Part shown: positions 25,892 to 34,621 of the stretch, piece by piece
Position numbering within the stretch: the first letter of the stretch is position 1
How the letters are laid out: every line of letters starts with the position of its first letter
DNA from: GCA-002708315 sp964460905
Lineage (GTDB): Bacteria; Bacteroidota; Bacteroidia; Bacteroidales; F082
NCBI GenBank assembly: GCA_964460905.1
Contig: CAYWRM010000017.1
Coordinates: forward strand, 28,424 to 92,423
Direction of reading: 5' to 3'
Length of the DNA stretch: 64,000 bases
The notes under the pieces: generated by a model
The model's input: the letters and a program-made list of their open reading frames with translations, nothing else
What the model was told of the DNA's origin: nothing
The model's database searches: none
Translations under genes and position numbers: made by a program

Positions 25892-26341
25892 ATGAAAAAT
25901 TTAGTATTAATATTTGCATTGGTGTTTTCTGTTGTAGCCGGCAATGCACAAAATGATAAAAAAGTTAATGGACCTGAAATTTCTTTTTTGAAAACCACAC
26001 ATGATTATGGTTCAATTTATTTAAATGGTGATGGAACATATAATTTTGAGTTCACTAATACAGGTAACGAACCTTTAATACTATCAAAACCACGTTCATC
26101 TTGTGGTTGTACAGTTCCTCAATGGCCAAAAGAACCAATTCTTCCAGGTGAAACCAATAAAATAAAGGTAACTTATAATACGCGTAAGGCAGGTTCATTT
26201 AACAAAACTGTTACTATATACTCTAATTCAAAAAATAAATCAACTATACTTCTTCGAATTAAAGGTAAAGTAGAAACAAAACCTGCAGAAGCTCTTCCTG
26301 AAAAGGATAATAGTGCCGGTGCTACTCCAATAAACAAATAA
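25892..26341 (+). CDS. Secreted DUF1573 protein
   Basis: A 149-residue protein. The signal peptide MKNLVLIFALVFSVVAGNA is followed by one DUF1573 Ig-like module (about 28-125): FLKTTHDYGSI, FEFTNTGNEPL and SSCGCTVPQWP, the conserved Cys-Gly-Cys of the family. It is probably periplasmic or at the cell surface, and its function is unknown. A low-complexity C-terminal tail ends the protein. It has its own -7 box. Confidence 0.85.
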   Translation: MKNLVLIFALVFSVVAGNAQNDKKVNGPEISFLKTTHDYGSIYLNGDGTYNFEFTNTGNEPLILSKPRSSCGCTVPQWPKEPILPGETNKIKVTYNTRKAGSFNKTVTIYSNSKNKSTILLRIKGKVETKPAEALPEKDNSAGATPINK

Positions 26342-26375
26342 TAATTGTTTTTTATTTAAATTTAACCATATAACC

Positions 26376-27575
26376 ATGCCAAAAATATCTCAAAAGGGGC
26401 TGTTAATGCCCGAGTCACCAATACGTAAATTAGTGCCTTTTGCTGATGTAGCTAAAAAAAAGGGTGTTTATGTTCACCATCTTAATATTGGACAACCTGA
26501 TATCGAAACGCCTGAAGTTGCACTAAATGCTATTCATAATTATGGAAACAAGGTTATTGCATATAGTCATTCAGCAGGAGTGTTTTCGTTAAGAGAAAAG
26601 CTTGTTGAATATTATGAAACAGTAAATATTAATGTAACTGCTGATGAGATTATTGTTGGGGCTGGTGCATCCGAAGCATTATTATTTGCTTTTCAGTCGA
26701 TAATGGATCCTGGCGATGAGGTTATAATACCAGAACCTTTTTATGCAAATTATAATGGATTTGCAACTAATGCAGGTATAAAGATAGTTCCTATATTTTC
26801 TTCAATTGAAACCGGGTTTGCTCTACCACCAATTGAAGAATTTGAAAAGAATATCACTTCAAAAACTAAAGCAATTCTGGTTTGTAATCCTAATAATCCA
26901 ACCGGCTACCTTTATTCAAAAGAAGAGCTGGAAATATTAAGGGATATCGCTAAAAAACATGATTTGTATCTAATTGCTGATGAGGTTTATCGCGAATTTA
27001 CTTATGATGGTAAACAGCATTTTTCATGTATGCACCTTAAAGGAATTGAAAATAATGTAATTCTTATAGATTCAGTTTCGAAACGTTATAGTGCTTGTGG
27101 AGTTCGTATTGGATGGCTGATTTCAAAAAATAAAGAACTTATGGCTACTGCTATGAAGTTTGCCCAGGCACGATTAAGCCCTCCATCTCTGGGTCAGGTG
27201 GCAGCAGAAGCAGCTATTGATACTCCTGATGAATACTTTGATAGAGTAATGGATGAATATATTGCTCGTAGAAACACTATCGTTAAAGGTATTAACAACA
27301 TTAAAGATGCATATTGCCCTAATCCTGAAGGTGCTTTTTATGTAGTTGCTAAACTTCCAATCGATGATTCTGACAGGTTTTGCCGGTGGTTGTTAGAAGA
27401 TTTCAGTTATGAAAATCAAACAGTTATGATGGCTCCTGCTTCCGGATTTTATTCAACGCCTGGTATGGGTAAAGATGAAGTAAGAATTAGCTATGTACTT
27501 AATGTTGATGATCTCAATAAATCTGTAAAGGTGCTTGATGAAGCATTGAAAGTTTACCCCGGTAGAACTAATTAG
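26376..27575 (+). CDS. Aspartate/aromatic aminotransferase-like PLP enzyme
   Basis: A 399-residue class I aminotransferase. VHHLNIGQPDIETP (about 32-45), VCNPNNPTGYLYS (about 168), ADEVYREFTYDG (about 201) and SVSKRYSACGVRIGW with the PLP Lys236 are all in place; Arg near 370 (DEVRISYVLN) would bind the substrate carboxylate. It catalyses amino group transfer between an amino acid and a 2-oxoacid, supplying substrate for the 2-oxoacid oxidoreductase. The exact amino acid is not evident. It starts 34 nt after DUF1573 and lies 79 nt before hypA. Confidence 0.9.
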   Translation: MPKISQKGLLMPESPIRKLVPFADVAKKKGVYVHHLNIGQPDIETPEVALNAIHNYGNKVIAYSHSAGVFSLREKLVEYYETVNINVTADEIIVGAGASEALLFAFQSIMDPGDEVIIPEPFYANYNGFATNAGIKIVPIFSSIETGFALPPIEEFEKNITSKTKAILVCNPNNPTGYLYSKEELEILRDIAKKHDLYLIADEVYREFTYDGKQHFSCMHLKGIENNVILIDSVSKRYSACGVRIGWLISKNKELMATAMKFAQARLSPPSLGQVAAEAAIDTPDEYFDRVMDEYIARRNTIVKGINNIKDAYCPNPEGAFYVVAKLPIDDSDRFCRWLLEDFSYENQTVMMAPASGFYSTPGMGKDEVRISYVLNVDDLNKSVKVLDEALKVYPGRTN

Positions 27576-27654
27576 TGTTTAAAATCTATCCTTTTTACTT
27601 TTTTGTCATCCTTTGTATAGCGAAGGATTTCATATATAGCCAAATTAGTAAATT

Positions 27655-27986
27655 ATGCACGAATTTTCCATAGCAATGAGTATTGTTGAAATTGCTGAAA
27701 CTGAAGCCAAGGCAATTAATTCAACACATATTTTAAGTATAGAGCTTGATGTTGGAACGATGTCAGGTGTAGAGTATTATGCTCTGGATACTGCTCTCGA
27801 AATGGCTGTTATGAATACATTACTTGAAAATGCTACCATTAAAGTGAATAAAATTCAGGCATATGCAAAGTGTACTAATTGTAGTACTGAATTTGATATG
27901 AATAATATTACTGACAATTGCCCGCAATGTGGTGGATTATTTAGTGATGTGATATCAGGTAAAGAGCTTAAGATTAAATCAATTGT
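27655..27986 (+). CDS. hypA: Hydrogenase nickel incorporation protein HypA (3'-truncated by gap)
   Basis: 110 residues are readable before the N-run. MHEFSIAMSIVEI at the start provides the N-terminal Met-His-Glu nickel site, and the zinc site is C73-x2-C76 ... C89-x2-C92. The readable part already ends in KELKIKSI, close to the natural C-terminus of about 113-118 residues, so only a few codons are missing. HypA passes Ni2+ with HypB to the large subunit of [NiFe] hydrogenases. It lies about 20 kb from hypB and the rest of the hyp/hox locus. Confidence 0.92.
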
Positions 27987-28086
27987 NNNNNNNNNNNNNN
28001 NNNNNNNNNNNNNNNNNNNNNNNNNNNNNNNNNNNNNNNNNNNNNNNNNNNNNNNNNNNNNNNNNNNNNNNNNNNNNNNNNNNNNN
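27987..28086. other. Assembly gap (100 N)
   Basis: Exactly 100 consecutive N bases, the conventional scaffold gap of unknown true length. It removes the hypA 3' end and any sequence between hypA and ftsK, so adjacency of these genes is not proven. Confidence 1.
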
Positions 28087-28100
28087 AAAAATGTTCCTTA

Positions 28101-30581
28101 ATGGCTCTTAAATCAAATAAATTAAAAGTAAAGCCGCCTGCAAAGCAGAACGGAAAGAATATAAATGTATCTAAAAGTAAGTCTAAAAAAACGATTAAAC
28201 CTGGGAAAAACCTGTCAGATCCACGAATATCACGTAGTTTCGGGTTTTTATTTTTGATTACTGGCATATATTTGTTTCTCGCTATCACAACCTTTGTTGT
28301 TAACTGGTTTGCCGCTGATACTGGTGATGTTGTAAAAACTACTGCTGAACAGTTTATAGATCATACTGAAACTGTTACTAACTGGACTGGTAGACTAGGT
28401 TCTATATTAGCTGAATATTTAGTAGGTAAAGGTATCGGGATTGGTGCTTATTTTATTTCTTTATTTTTTACAGCTCTAGGCCTTCGTTTACTTATTAACG
28501 TGAGGATATTTAGTTTGTGGAAATGGTTTGAATTATTGATTATTAGTTTCATATGGCTACCGATAACTTTAAATTTATTATTCTCAAATCACCCTGAAAA
28601 TATATTAGGAGGGTTAGCCGGACATCAGCTAAATATATGGTTGTTAGCTTATTTAGGTAGTGCAGGGCTTGTGCTTCTTATAATTTTTATTCCTGTTATT
28701 TTCTCACTTATTGATTTCAAGTTTCAATTTAAACGGAAGAAAAAAAAATTAATTAAGACAGATAAAGAGGTTGCTGCATCTAATGCACCCAAAGATGATA
28801 AATACAATACATATGAATTCTCGATAGAGGATGACAGTGCTGATAATAAGGTAGAATTTGGTAAATCAGAATTGGGTAGTGGAAATACTTTCAAAGTTGA
28901 AGAGGATAAATCAGTTAAAGAGGAGAGAGAGAGCAAGCTGGATGATAATATAGCTAACAATCTTGATGAAGATTTGGAACTGACAGTGGAACAACCGAAG
29001 GTTGAGGAGTCAGTAAAATCTAATCTTAAACCCGGTGAGCATTTTGGTATTGATACCGAATTTGATCCAACACTGGATCTTGCAGATTATAAGCTTCCTA
29101 CATTTGATTTATTGGAGGATTATGATAAAGATAACGTACTTGTTACTAAAGAGGAGCTGGAAATAAATAAAAACAGGATTGTTGAGACTTTAAATCAGTA
29201 TTCAATTTCCATTGTAAAGATTAAGGCTACCATTGGACCTACTGTTACCTTATATGAAGTTGTTCCTGCTCCTGGTATTCGAATTTCAAAAATTAAAAAT
29301 CTTGAAGATGATATTGCTCTTAGCCTAAGCGCCATTGGAATTAGAATAATTGCTCCAATTCCGGGGAAAGGAACTGTTGGTATTGAGGTGCCAAACCAAA
29401 ACCCGAATATTGTGTCAATGAAATCGATATTGATATCTGAAAAGTTCAGGAATAATAAATTCGATTTACCTTTTGGGATTGGAAAAACAATAGCAAATGA
29501 AAGTTTTGTTGCCGATTTGGCAAAAATGCCCCACTTATTAATTGCTGGAGCTACAGGGCAAGGTAAATCGGTTGGTCTTAATGCAATAATTGCATCCCTG
29601 CTCTATAAAAAGCATCCTGCTGAACTAAAGTTTATTCTTGTTGACCCGAAAAAGGTTGAACTAAATCTATATTCACGAATTGAAAGGCATTATCTAGCAA
29701 AACTTCCCGATTCTGAAGAAGCAATTATTACTGACACACGAAAGGTTGTTAGAACTTTGAATTCTCTCAGTATTGAAATGGACAACAGATATGAGCTGTT
29801 GAAAGATGCTCAGGTACGAAATGTGAAGGAATACAATAAAAAATTCATCACCAGAAAATTAAATCCATTACATGGACACAGATATTTGCCATATCTGGTA
29901 TTGGTAATTGATGAATTTGCAGATCTTATTATGATGGCTGGTAAAGAAATTGAGACTCCAATTACACGTCTGGCACAGTTATCAAGGGCAATTGGGATTC
30001 ATTTAATTATTGCAACTCAACGTCCTTCAGTAAATATTATTACAGGAACAATTAAAGCTAATTTTCCGGCACGTATCGCATTTCGGGTTATTTCAAAAAT
30101 TGATTCAAGAACTATACTTGATACTGGAGGAGCCGATCAGCTTGTGGGTAGGGGCGATATGTTGTTTTCTACGGGAAGTGATCTTATACGTCTTCAATGT
30201 GCGTTTATTGATACTCCTGAGATTGAAAAAGTTACGAGCTATATTGGGGCTCAAAGAGCTTACCCGGATGCTTTGCACTTACCTGAATTTAAAGATGAGG
30301 AAGCAGAACAAAAAGCGGATTATGATCCCAATGAACGTGATGAGCTATTTGAAGATGCAGCATTAATTATTGTGCAAACACAACAAGGTTCTACATCACT
30401 ACTTCAGCGTAAGCTTAAACTGGGTTATAACCGTGCTGGTAGGATTATTGATCAATTAGAAGCAGCTGGGATTGTTGGCTCCTTTGAAGGGAGTAAGGCT
30501 CGTGAAGTAAAGGTTGGAAGCGAGATGGCTTTGGAACAATATTTGAAAGATCTTAATTCAAATGATAAAATTAAAGAATGA
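28101..30581 (+). CDS. ftsK: DNA translocase FtsK/SpoIIIE
   Basis: An 826-residue protein. The basic N-terminal tail is followed by four membrane helices (about 45-75, 110-135, 145-165, 180-205), an acidic low-complexity linker (about 215-310), then the motor: Walker A GATGQGKSVGLNA (about 481-493), Walker B VIDEFADLIMMAG (about 602), and a C-terminal winged-helix gamma domain (LLQRKLKLGYNRAGRIIDQL, about 763-782) that reads KOPS-like DNA. It pumps DNA to resolve chromosome termini during division. The ATG lies 15 nt after the assembly gap, so upstream signals are partly missing. Confidence 0.95.
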   Translation: MALKSNKLKVKPPAKQNGKNINVSKSKSKKTIKPGKNLSDPRISRSFGFLFLITGIYLFLAITTFVVNWFAADTGDVVKTTAEQFIDHTETVTNWTGRLGSILAEYLVGKGIGIGAYFISLFFTALGLRLLINVRIFSLWKWFELLIISFIWLPITLNLLFSNHPENILGGLAGHQLNIWLLAYLGSAGLVLLIIFIPVIFSLIDFKFQFKRKKKKLIKTDKEVAASNAPKDDKYNTYEFSIEDDSADNKVEFGKSELGSGNTFKVEEDKSVKEERESKLDDNIANNLDEDLELTVEQPKVEESVKSNLKPGEHFGIDTEFDPTLDLADYKLPTFDLLEDYDKDNVLVTKEELEINKNRIVETLNQYSISIVKIKATIGPTVTLYEVVPAPGIRISKIKNLEDDIALSLSAIGIRIIAPIPGKGTVGIEVPNQNPNIVSMKSILISEKFRNNKFDLPFGIGKTIANESFVADLAKMPHLLIAGATGQGKSVGLNAIIASLLYKKHPAELKFILVDPKKVELNLYSRIERHYLAKLPDSEEAIITDTRKVVRTLNSLSIEMDNRYELLKDAQVRNVKEYNKKFITRKLNPLHGHRYLPYLVLVIDEFADLIMMAGKEIETPITRLAQLSRAIGIHLIIATQRPSVNIITGTIKANFPARIAFRVISKIDSRTILDTGGADQLVGRGDMLFSTGSDLIRLQCAFIDTPEIEKVTSYIGAQRAYPDALHLPEFKDEEAEQKADYDPNERDELFEDAALIIVQTQQGSTSLLQRKLKLGYNRAGRIIDQLEAAGIVGSFEGSKAREVKVGSEMALEQYLKDLNSNDKIKE

Positions 30582-30648
30582 TAAATTTTAGAATGATAAA
30601 ATGATACAATGGTTTAATGATATATAGTTGTAAATTGAATTATTTCAT

Positions 30649-30696
30649 CATTCACGCATTTAAGTATTTACACATTTAATCATTCACACATTTAAA
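30649..30696 (+). repeat. Tandem 8-bp repeat (CATTYAMN)x6
   Basis: Octamers CATTCACG, CATTTAAG, TATTTACA, CATTTAAT, CATTCACA, CATTTAAA in strict 8-bp register immediately upstream of lolA. Reverse-complement-like AATGATAA units occur about 60-100 nt upstream (near 30560-30620), so the region could fold. Confidence 0.8.
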
Positions 30697-30707
30697 ATAT
30701 AAATAAA

Positions 30708-31343
30708 ATGAAAAAGTTACTAATAATTATCACCATGCTCTTAACCGGATTTGTCATGGCCCAGAGTGACAAAGAAGCGAAAAAACTGCTAGAAGATGTT
30801 ATAAACCATACTTCATCCTATAAAAATTTTAAGGCCGATTTATCATACACAATGGTAAATGTTGATATGGGTATTGATGAAAAAAAATCAGGGGTAATAT
30901 TTGTTCAGGGCGATAGCTACCGAATTGAAATGGAAGGACAGGTAATTATTTCAAATGGTATTACAATTTGGACTTATTTAGAAGATTCAGAAGAGGTTAT
31001 GGTTAATGATGTTGATGAGAGCGGTGAAAGTATCTCACCAACTCAAATCCTAACACAATATAATGATAGCTATAAAGCAAAATTTGGAAATGACAAAAAG
31101 TTTAAGAATGCTAATTTGAAGCAAATATGCTTGAATCCAAAGGATAGGAAGAATTTTGAGAAAATGAGTGTTACTGTTAATGCTAACAAGCTACGCCTTG
31201 AGAATTTTTCTGTTTATGATATAAATGGAAATATATTTACTTATCATATTATTGACCTTCAACCTGATATTGATCTTCCGGCTGGAACTTTTACGTTCGA
31301 TTATGCTGATTATCCTGATGTTGAAGTGATTGATATGAGGTAA
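30708..31343 (+). CDS. LolA-like outer-membrane lipoprotein carrier protein
   Basis: A 211-residue periplasmic protein. The signal peptide MKKLLIIITMLLTGFVMA is followed by a LolA/LolB-type antiparallel beta fold: NFKADLSYTMVNVDMG (about 44), GDSYRIEMEGQVIISNGITIWTY-type strands (about 70-95) and a C-terminal PAGTFTFDYADYP. It is expected to carry lipoproteins across the periplasm to the outer membrane. It follows ftsK by about 125 nt, an arrangement common in Bacteroidota. Confidence 0.85.
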   Translation: MKKLLIIITMLLTGFVMAQSDKEAKKLLEDVINHTSSYKNFKADLSYTMVNVDMGIDEKKSGVIFVQGDSYRIEMEGQVIISNGITIWTYLEDSEEVMVNDVDESGESISPTQILTQYNDSYKAKFGNDKKFKNANLKQICLNPKDRKNFEKMSVTVNANKLRLENFSVYDINGNIFTYHIIDLQPDIDLPAGTFTFDYADYPDVEVIDMR

Positions 31344-31418
31344 CGTGTTTCTATATGCATACTACTTTATGCAATAACATTATTTCGACCTACTAATACT
31401 TGATTCCTGACTTGGAAA

Positions 31419-31823
31419 TTAATGATGTTGTTTCTTATGTGTATAGGAAACCCCGGAAAAAATTAATGTAACCCATCCTGCAAATAGTAGAATCCCACCA
31501 ACTAGTGCTATTATATTTAGCGATCCAGGGTTAAATCCTGTTAGTTCTTTTATTGATTGGATATATTGTGCCCCCGAAAAAAGAATAATTCCAATTACAA
31601 ATAGGTAATAAATTGAATTCAAATATGAACGTGATACGTAACGATTCATAAATGCAAGTCCCAATAGAGCCAGTGTGTGAAACATAAGAAACTCATTAGC
31701 AGTGTCAAAAACACTTATACATTTTTCTGATATGTTGCCACTAAGTACTAGTGATTCGACCATCCCTAATACTATACCCAAGGCGCCCATTATGCCAATT
31801 GTTATTAAAAACCGTTTTGTCAT
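31419..31823 (-). CDS. DUF423-like small membrane protein
   Basis: 134 residues with four hydrophobic segments. TANEFLMFHTLALLGLAF (about 42-59), a central IGIILFSGAQYI (about 74) and a terminal GGILLFAGWVTLIFSG resemble the DUF423/YgdD family of inner-membrane proteins with unknown function. ATG at 31823 is preferred over the upstream in-frame start because it gives the usual family N-terminus. It is monocistronic, convergent with lolA. Confidence 0.7.
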   Translation of the reverse strand: MTKRFLITIGIMGALGIVLGMVESLVLSGNISEKCISVFDTANEFLMFHTLALLGLAFMNRYVSRSYLNSIYYLFVIGIILFSGAQYIQSIKELTGFNPGSLNIIALVGGILLFAGWVTLIFSGVSYTHKKQHH

Positions 31824-31874
31824 TTTATTATGTTTTGTTATTCTCAATGCAAAAATACTAAATTCAAAATAATG

Positions 31875-31882
31875 TACCTTTG
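31875..31882 (+). promoter_or_regulatory. Bacteroidota -7 promoter element (TACCTTTG)
   Basis: An exact TAnnTTTG, 25 nt before the ATG of the thiamine-binding-like gene that heads a four-gene operon. No clear -33 TTTG is visible. Confidence 0.5.
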
Positions 31883-31907
31883 AACTTTTGTTTTAATTAT
31901 CATTTTT

Positions 31908-32168
31908 ATGAATATATCAGTAGATATTAGCTATTATCCTTTAAAAGAAGAGTTTATACCACCTATAAAGGAGTTTATTGACCGACTACACAAATACGAT
32001 AATATTGTTGTGAAGACGAATGGAATAAGTACTCAGGTATTTGGTGTTTATTTTGAAGTGATGGAGATCCTTACAAAGGAAATATATAGTTCGTTTGAAT
32101 TGCCTCATTCAGTATTTGTTCTGAAGATTATTAATGCTGATTTACAGATACATCCAAATAGTTTTTAA
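31908..32168 (+). CDS. YkoF/MTH1187-like thiamine-binding-family protein
   Basis: An 86-residue ferredoxin-like protein: MNISVDISYYPLKEEFIPPI, ending after YFEVMEILTKEIYSSFELPHSVFVLKI. The pattern and length match the single-domain thiamine-binding/YkoF-like family, which binds thiamine-related ligands (hydroxymethylpyrimidine or thiamine) in the cytoplasm. Its stop overlaps the ATG of the PnuC-like transporter (TAATG), suggesting that the two work on the same ligand. Confidence 0.75.
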   Translation: MNISVDISYYPLKEEFIPPIKEFIDRLHKYDNIVVKTNGISTQVFGVYFEVMEILTKEIYSSFELPHSVFVLKIINADLQIHPNSF

Positions 32169-32875
32169 TGAGTGATTTTATTCATTTTTTTCTTGAACCA
32201 TACCAATCAGCAACGGTATTTAATATTATTCTTGAGTTTATAGCAGCTTTGTTTGGTGTTATAAGTGTGTTTTATGCTCGAAAGGAGAATATTTTGGTCT
32301 TCCCTACAGGGATTATTAGCACAGCTATTTATGTTTATTTACTGTCACAATGGTCATTATATGGCGATTTAATTATCAATATTTACTATACTTTGATGAG
32401 TATTTATGGATGGTATATGTGGCACAAAGTAATGGGTGAAGATAATCATCATATTTCCATTAGTCGTACTAATATGATTGATAAACTTAAAGCTATTGGT
32501 ATATTCATTTTCACTTCTGTTTTTGTAATTATAGTTTATAGGTATTATAATGTAATGCCAAATCAGCTCGATTTTACCGAAAGTGTATCTTATGCTTGGC
32601 AGAATATTACTTCAGGGAATTTGAATGATTTTAGAGTTGCTACTCCTTTTCTGGATACTTTTACTACAGGTATTTTCTTTGCCGCTATGTGGTTGATGGC
32701 GAATAAAAAACTCGAAAGCTGGACATTATGGATTATTGGTGATGTTGTTTCTATCCCTTTATATTTTGTAAAAGGTTATGGTTTTACAGGAATCCAATAT
32801 GCTATATTCCTGGTTATTGCAGTAATGGGTTACGCTGAGTGGAGAAATCAAATTAAACAAAAAACTATTGCTTAA
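32168..32875 (+). CDS. PnuC/PnuT-like vitamin transporter
   Basis: A 235-residue membrane protein of the PnuC family with about seven helices. GVISVFYARKENILVFPTGI (about 34-53), YGDLIINIYYTLMSIYGWYMW (about 64-84) and the C-terminal GYGFTGIQYAIFLVIAVMGY are the conserved features. PnuC proteins import nicotinamide riboside by facilitated diffusion coupled to intracellular phosphorylation, and the PnuT branch imports thiamine. Adjacent thiamine-binding-like protein favours PnuT; the adjacent NadR-like kinase favours nicotinamide riboside. I leave it open. Confidence 0.85.
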   Translation: MSDFIHFFLEPYQSATVFNIILEFIAALFGVISVFYARKENILVFPTGIISTAIYVYLLSQWSLYGDLIINIYYTLMSIYGWYMWHKVMGEDNHHISISRTNMIDKLKAIGIFIFTSVFVIIVYRYYNVMPNQLDFTESVSYAWQNITSGNLNDFRVATPFLDTFTTGIFFAAMWLMANKKLESWTLWIIGDVVSIPLYFVKGYGFTGIQYAIFLVIAVMGYAEWRNQIKQKTIA

Positions 32876-33392
32876 ACGAGTTGCCATAACCGGCCCCGAA
32901 TCAACCGGCAAAACATGGCTTACTAAACAGTTAGCCGCCCGTTATGATACTAATATGGTTGATGAATATGCACGTGAATATTTTCAAAACAGAAAATATG
33001 AATATAAGGTGGACGACTTAGTTGCTATTTCAGTAGGTCAAATTGAAAAGGAGAAGTATATTGAATCAATTTCTAAAAACATTATTTTTTGTGATACCGA
33101 CTTGATAGTCATAAAAATATGGTCGAAAGTTGTGTTTGGTAATGTACCTGTATGGATAGAAAATAAGTTGAAGGAACATGTATACGATCTCTATCTACTC
33201 TGCTACCCTGATTTGAAATGGGAACCCGATCCTTTGCGGAACAATCCTCATAACAGACAATATATTTATGATTTGTTTGTTAATGAATTAGAGCAAAATA
33301 ATCTTAATTATAGAGTTGTAGCAGGGATTGGTGAGGAGCGTACAAGAAATGCTGTTAATTTTGTAGATGAATTATTGATAGATGGCAGATAA
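32868..33392 (+). CDS. NadR-like P-loop kinase
   Basis: A 174-residue P-loop protein: AITGPESTGKTWLTKQLA (about 6-23) is the Walker A of the NadR ribosylnicotinamide kinase family, with DEYAREYF (about 37) and FCDTDLIVIKIW (about 73) as the substrate/Mg elements and NNPHNRQYIYD near the lid. It would trap the transported nucleoside or vitamin by phosphorylation. No adenylyltransferase domain is present, so it is not a bifunctional NadR. The TTG start overlaps the transporter gene by 8 nt. Confidence 0.8.
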   Translation: MLKRVAITGPESTGKTWLTKQLAARYDTNMVDEYAREYFQNRKYEYKVDDLVAISVGQIEKEKYIESISKNIIFCDTDLIVIKIWSKVVFGNVPVWIENKLKEHVYDLYLLCYPDLKWEPDPLRNNPHNRQYIYDLFVNELEQNNLNYRVVAGIGEERTRNAVNFVDELLIDGR

Positions 33393-34581
33393 ATTTAATA
33401 ATAGATTGAAAGTATTAAATCTTGTTAGATGGTATCCTAATAGATATGATCCCATGCCTGGTCTATTTATTCAGCGACATGCAGAAGCTGCCAATAATTG
33501 TTGTGATGTTGGAGTTGTTTATACCCATCAGGTAGAGGATCATCATGTGGGTAATAAAATATACGATGTGGATAATAGTGTTGCTAACGATATTCCAACA
33601 GTAAAAGTATATTATTTAGCTTCAAATTTTTATATATATCCTCTTAATAAAATTATAAATATATTCAGATTTTTTAGGGCCAATATTATTGGTGTTAAGA
33701 TAGTTGAAAAGCACCTGGGAGGTATAGATATTGTTCATATTCATGTGCTAACGCGCCTTGGACTGATAGCTTTGTATTATAAGATTTTTCATGGTAAGCC
33801 ATATTTAATTAGTGAGCATTGGTCGAGGTATCTTGAGTTAACCGGATCTTTTAATGGGATTCTTAGAAAAAGAGTTACTAAATTAGTAGTTAAGTATGCT
33901 TCATTTGTAACCACAGTTACCGATAATCTTGCCACAGCTATGCGGTCTCATAAGTTGTTAAACAACAACTATATAACACTTCCCAATGTTGTTGATAATG
34001 TGTTTCTGAAAAATTCAAATATTTCAAATACAAGCAATAAGCTTGTGAAATTTGTACATGTAAGTTGTTTTGAAGATAAATCAAAAAATGTTAGCGGATT
34101 ATTACGTGTTATTAGTAAACTAAGCAAAGTTAGGAATGATTTTATTTTTACGCTTATTGGCGATGGAATGGATATGGATTGGCTACGTAATTATGCTTTA
34201 GAACTTGGTATTTCAGATAAGAAATTGGTTTTTACAGGTTTGCTTGAGGGTGAAAGTCTTGTTGATGAGATGGCATCAGCAGATATGCTGGTGGTTTTCA
34301 GTAACTACGAAAACTTACCGGTTGTAATAAACGAGTCACTATCAATGGGTGTTCCGGTAATTGCAACACGAGTAGGAGGGATTCCGGAGAGAATTAATAC
34401 TGATAATGGAATACTTATTGACGCCGGAAATGAAGATCAGCTATTGTATAGCTTAATAACCTTTTTAGATGGAGAAACATCATTCAACACTAACGAGATT
34501 AGATCAACAGCACGTGATGAATTTTCACCAACTGCTATCGGCAATACACTCTGTGAATTATATCAAAAAGCGGTAAATTAA
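33382..34581 (+). CDS. Glycosyltransferase family 4 (GT-B)
   Basis: A 399-residue GT-B enzyme. The N-terminal domain shows VRWYPNRYDPMPGLFIQRH (about 14-32) and SEHWSRYLELTG (about 141). The C-terminal nucleotide-sugar domain has FTGLLEGESLVDEMASADM (about 287) and SNYENLPVVINESLSMGVPV (about 311-330), the GT4 EX7E region. It transfers a sugar in surface polysaccharide or glycan synthesis; donor and acceptor are unknown. It overlaps the NadR-like gene by 11 nt, so it is cotranscribed with vitamin-uptake genes, which is functionally odd. Confidence 0.87.
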   Translation: MADKFNNRLKVLNLVRWYPNRYDPMPGLFIQRHAEAANNCCDVGVVYTHQVEDHHVGNKIYDVDNSVANDIPTVKVYYLASNFYIYPLNKIINIFRFFRANIIGVKIVEKHLGGIDIVHIHVLTRLGLIALYYKIFHGKPYLISEHWSRYLELTGSFNGILRKRVTKLVVKYASFVTTVTDNLATAMRSHKLLNNNYITLPNVVDNVFLKNSNISNTSNKLVKFVHVSCFEDKSKNVSGLLRVISKLSKVRNDFIFTLIGDGMDMDWLRNYALELGISDKKLVFTGLLEGESLVDEMASADMLVVFSNYENLPVVINESLSMGVPVIATRVGGIPERINTDNGILIDAGNEDQLLYSLITFLDGETSFNTNEIRSTARDEFSPTAIGNTLCELYQKAVN

Positions 34582-34621
34582 AATACTGATAACCCATTCT
34601 AACTAATTGGTATAAGCTGTT

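Noticed and set aside
31823..31907. TPP riboswitch before the thiamine-binding-like gene
   Set aside because: The leader after the predicted transcription start is only about 20 nt and contains no CUGAGA-type core.
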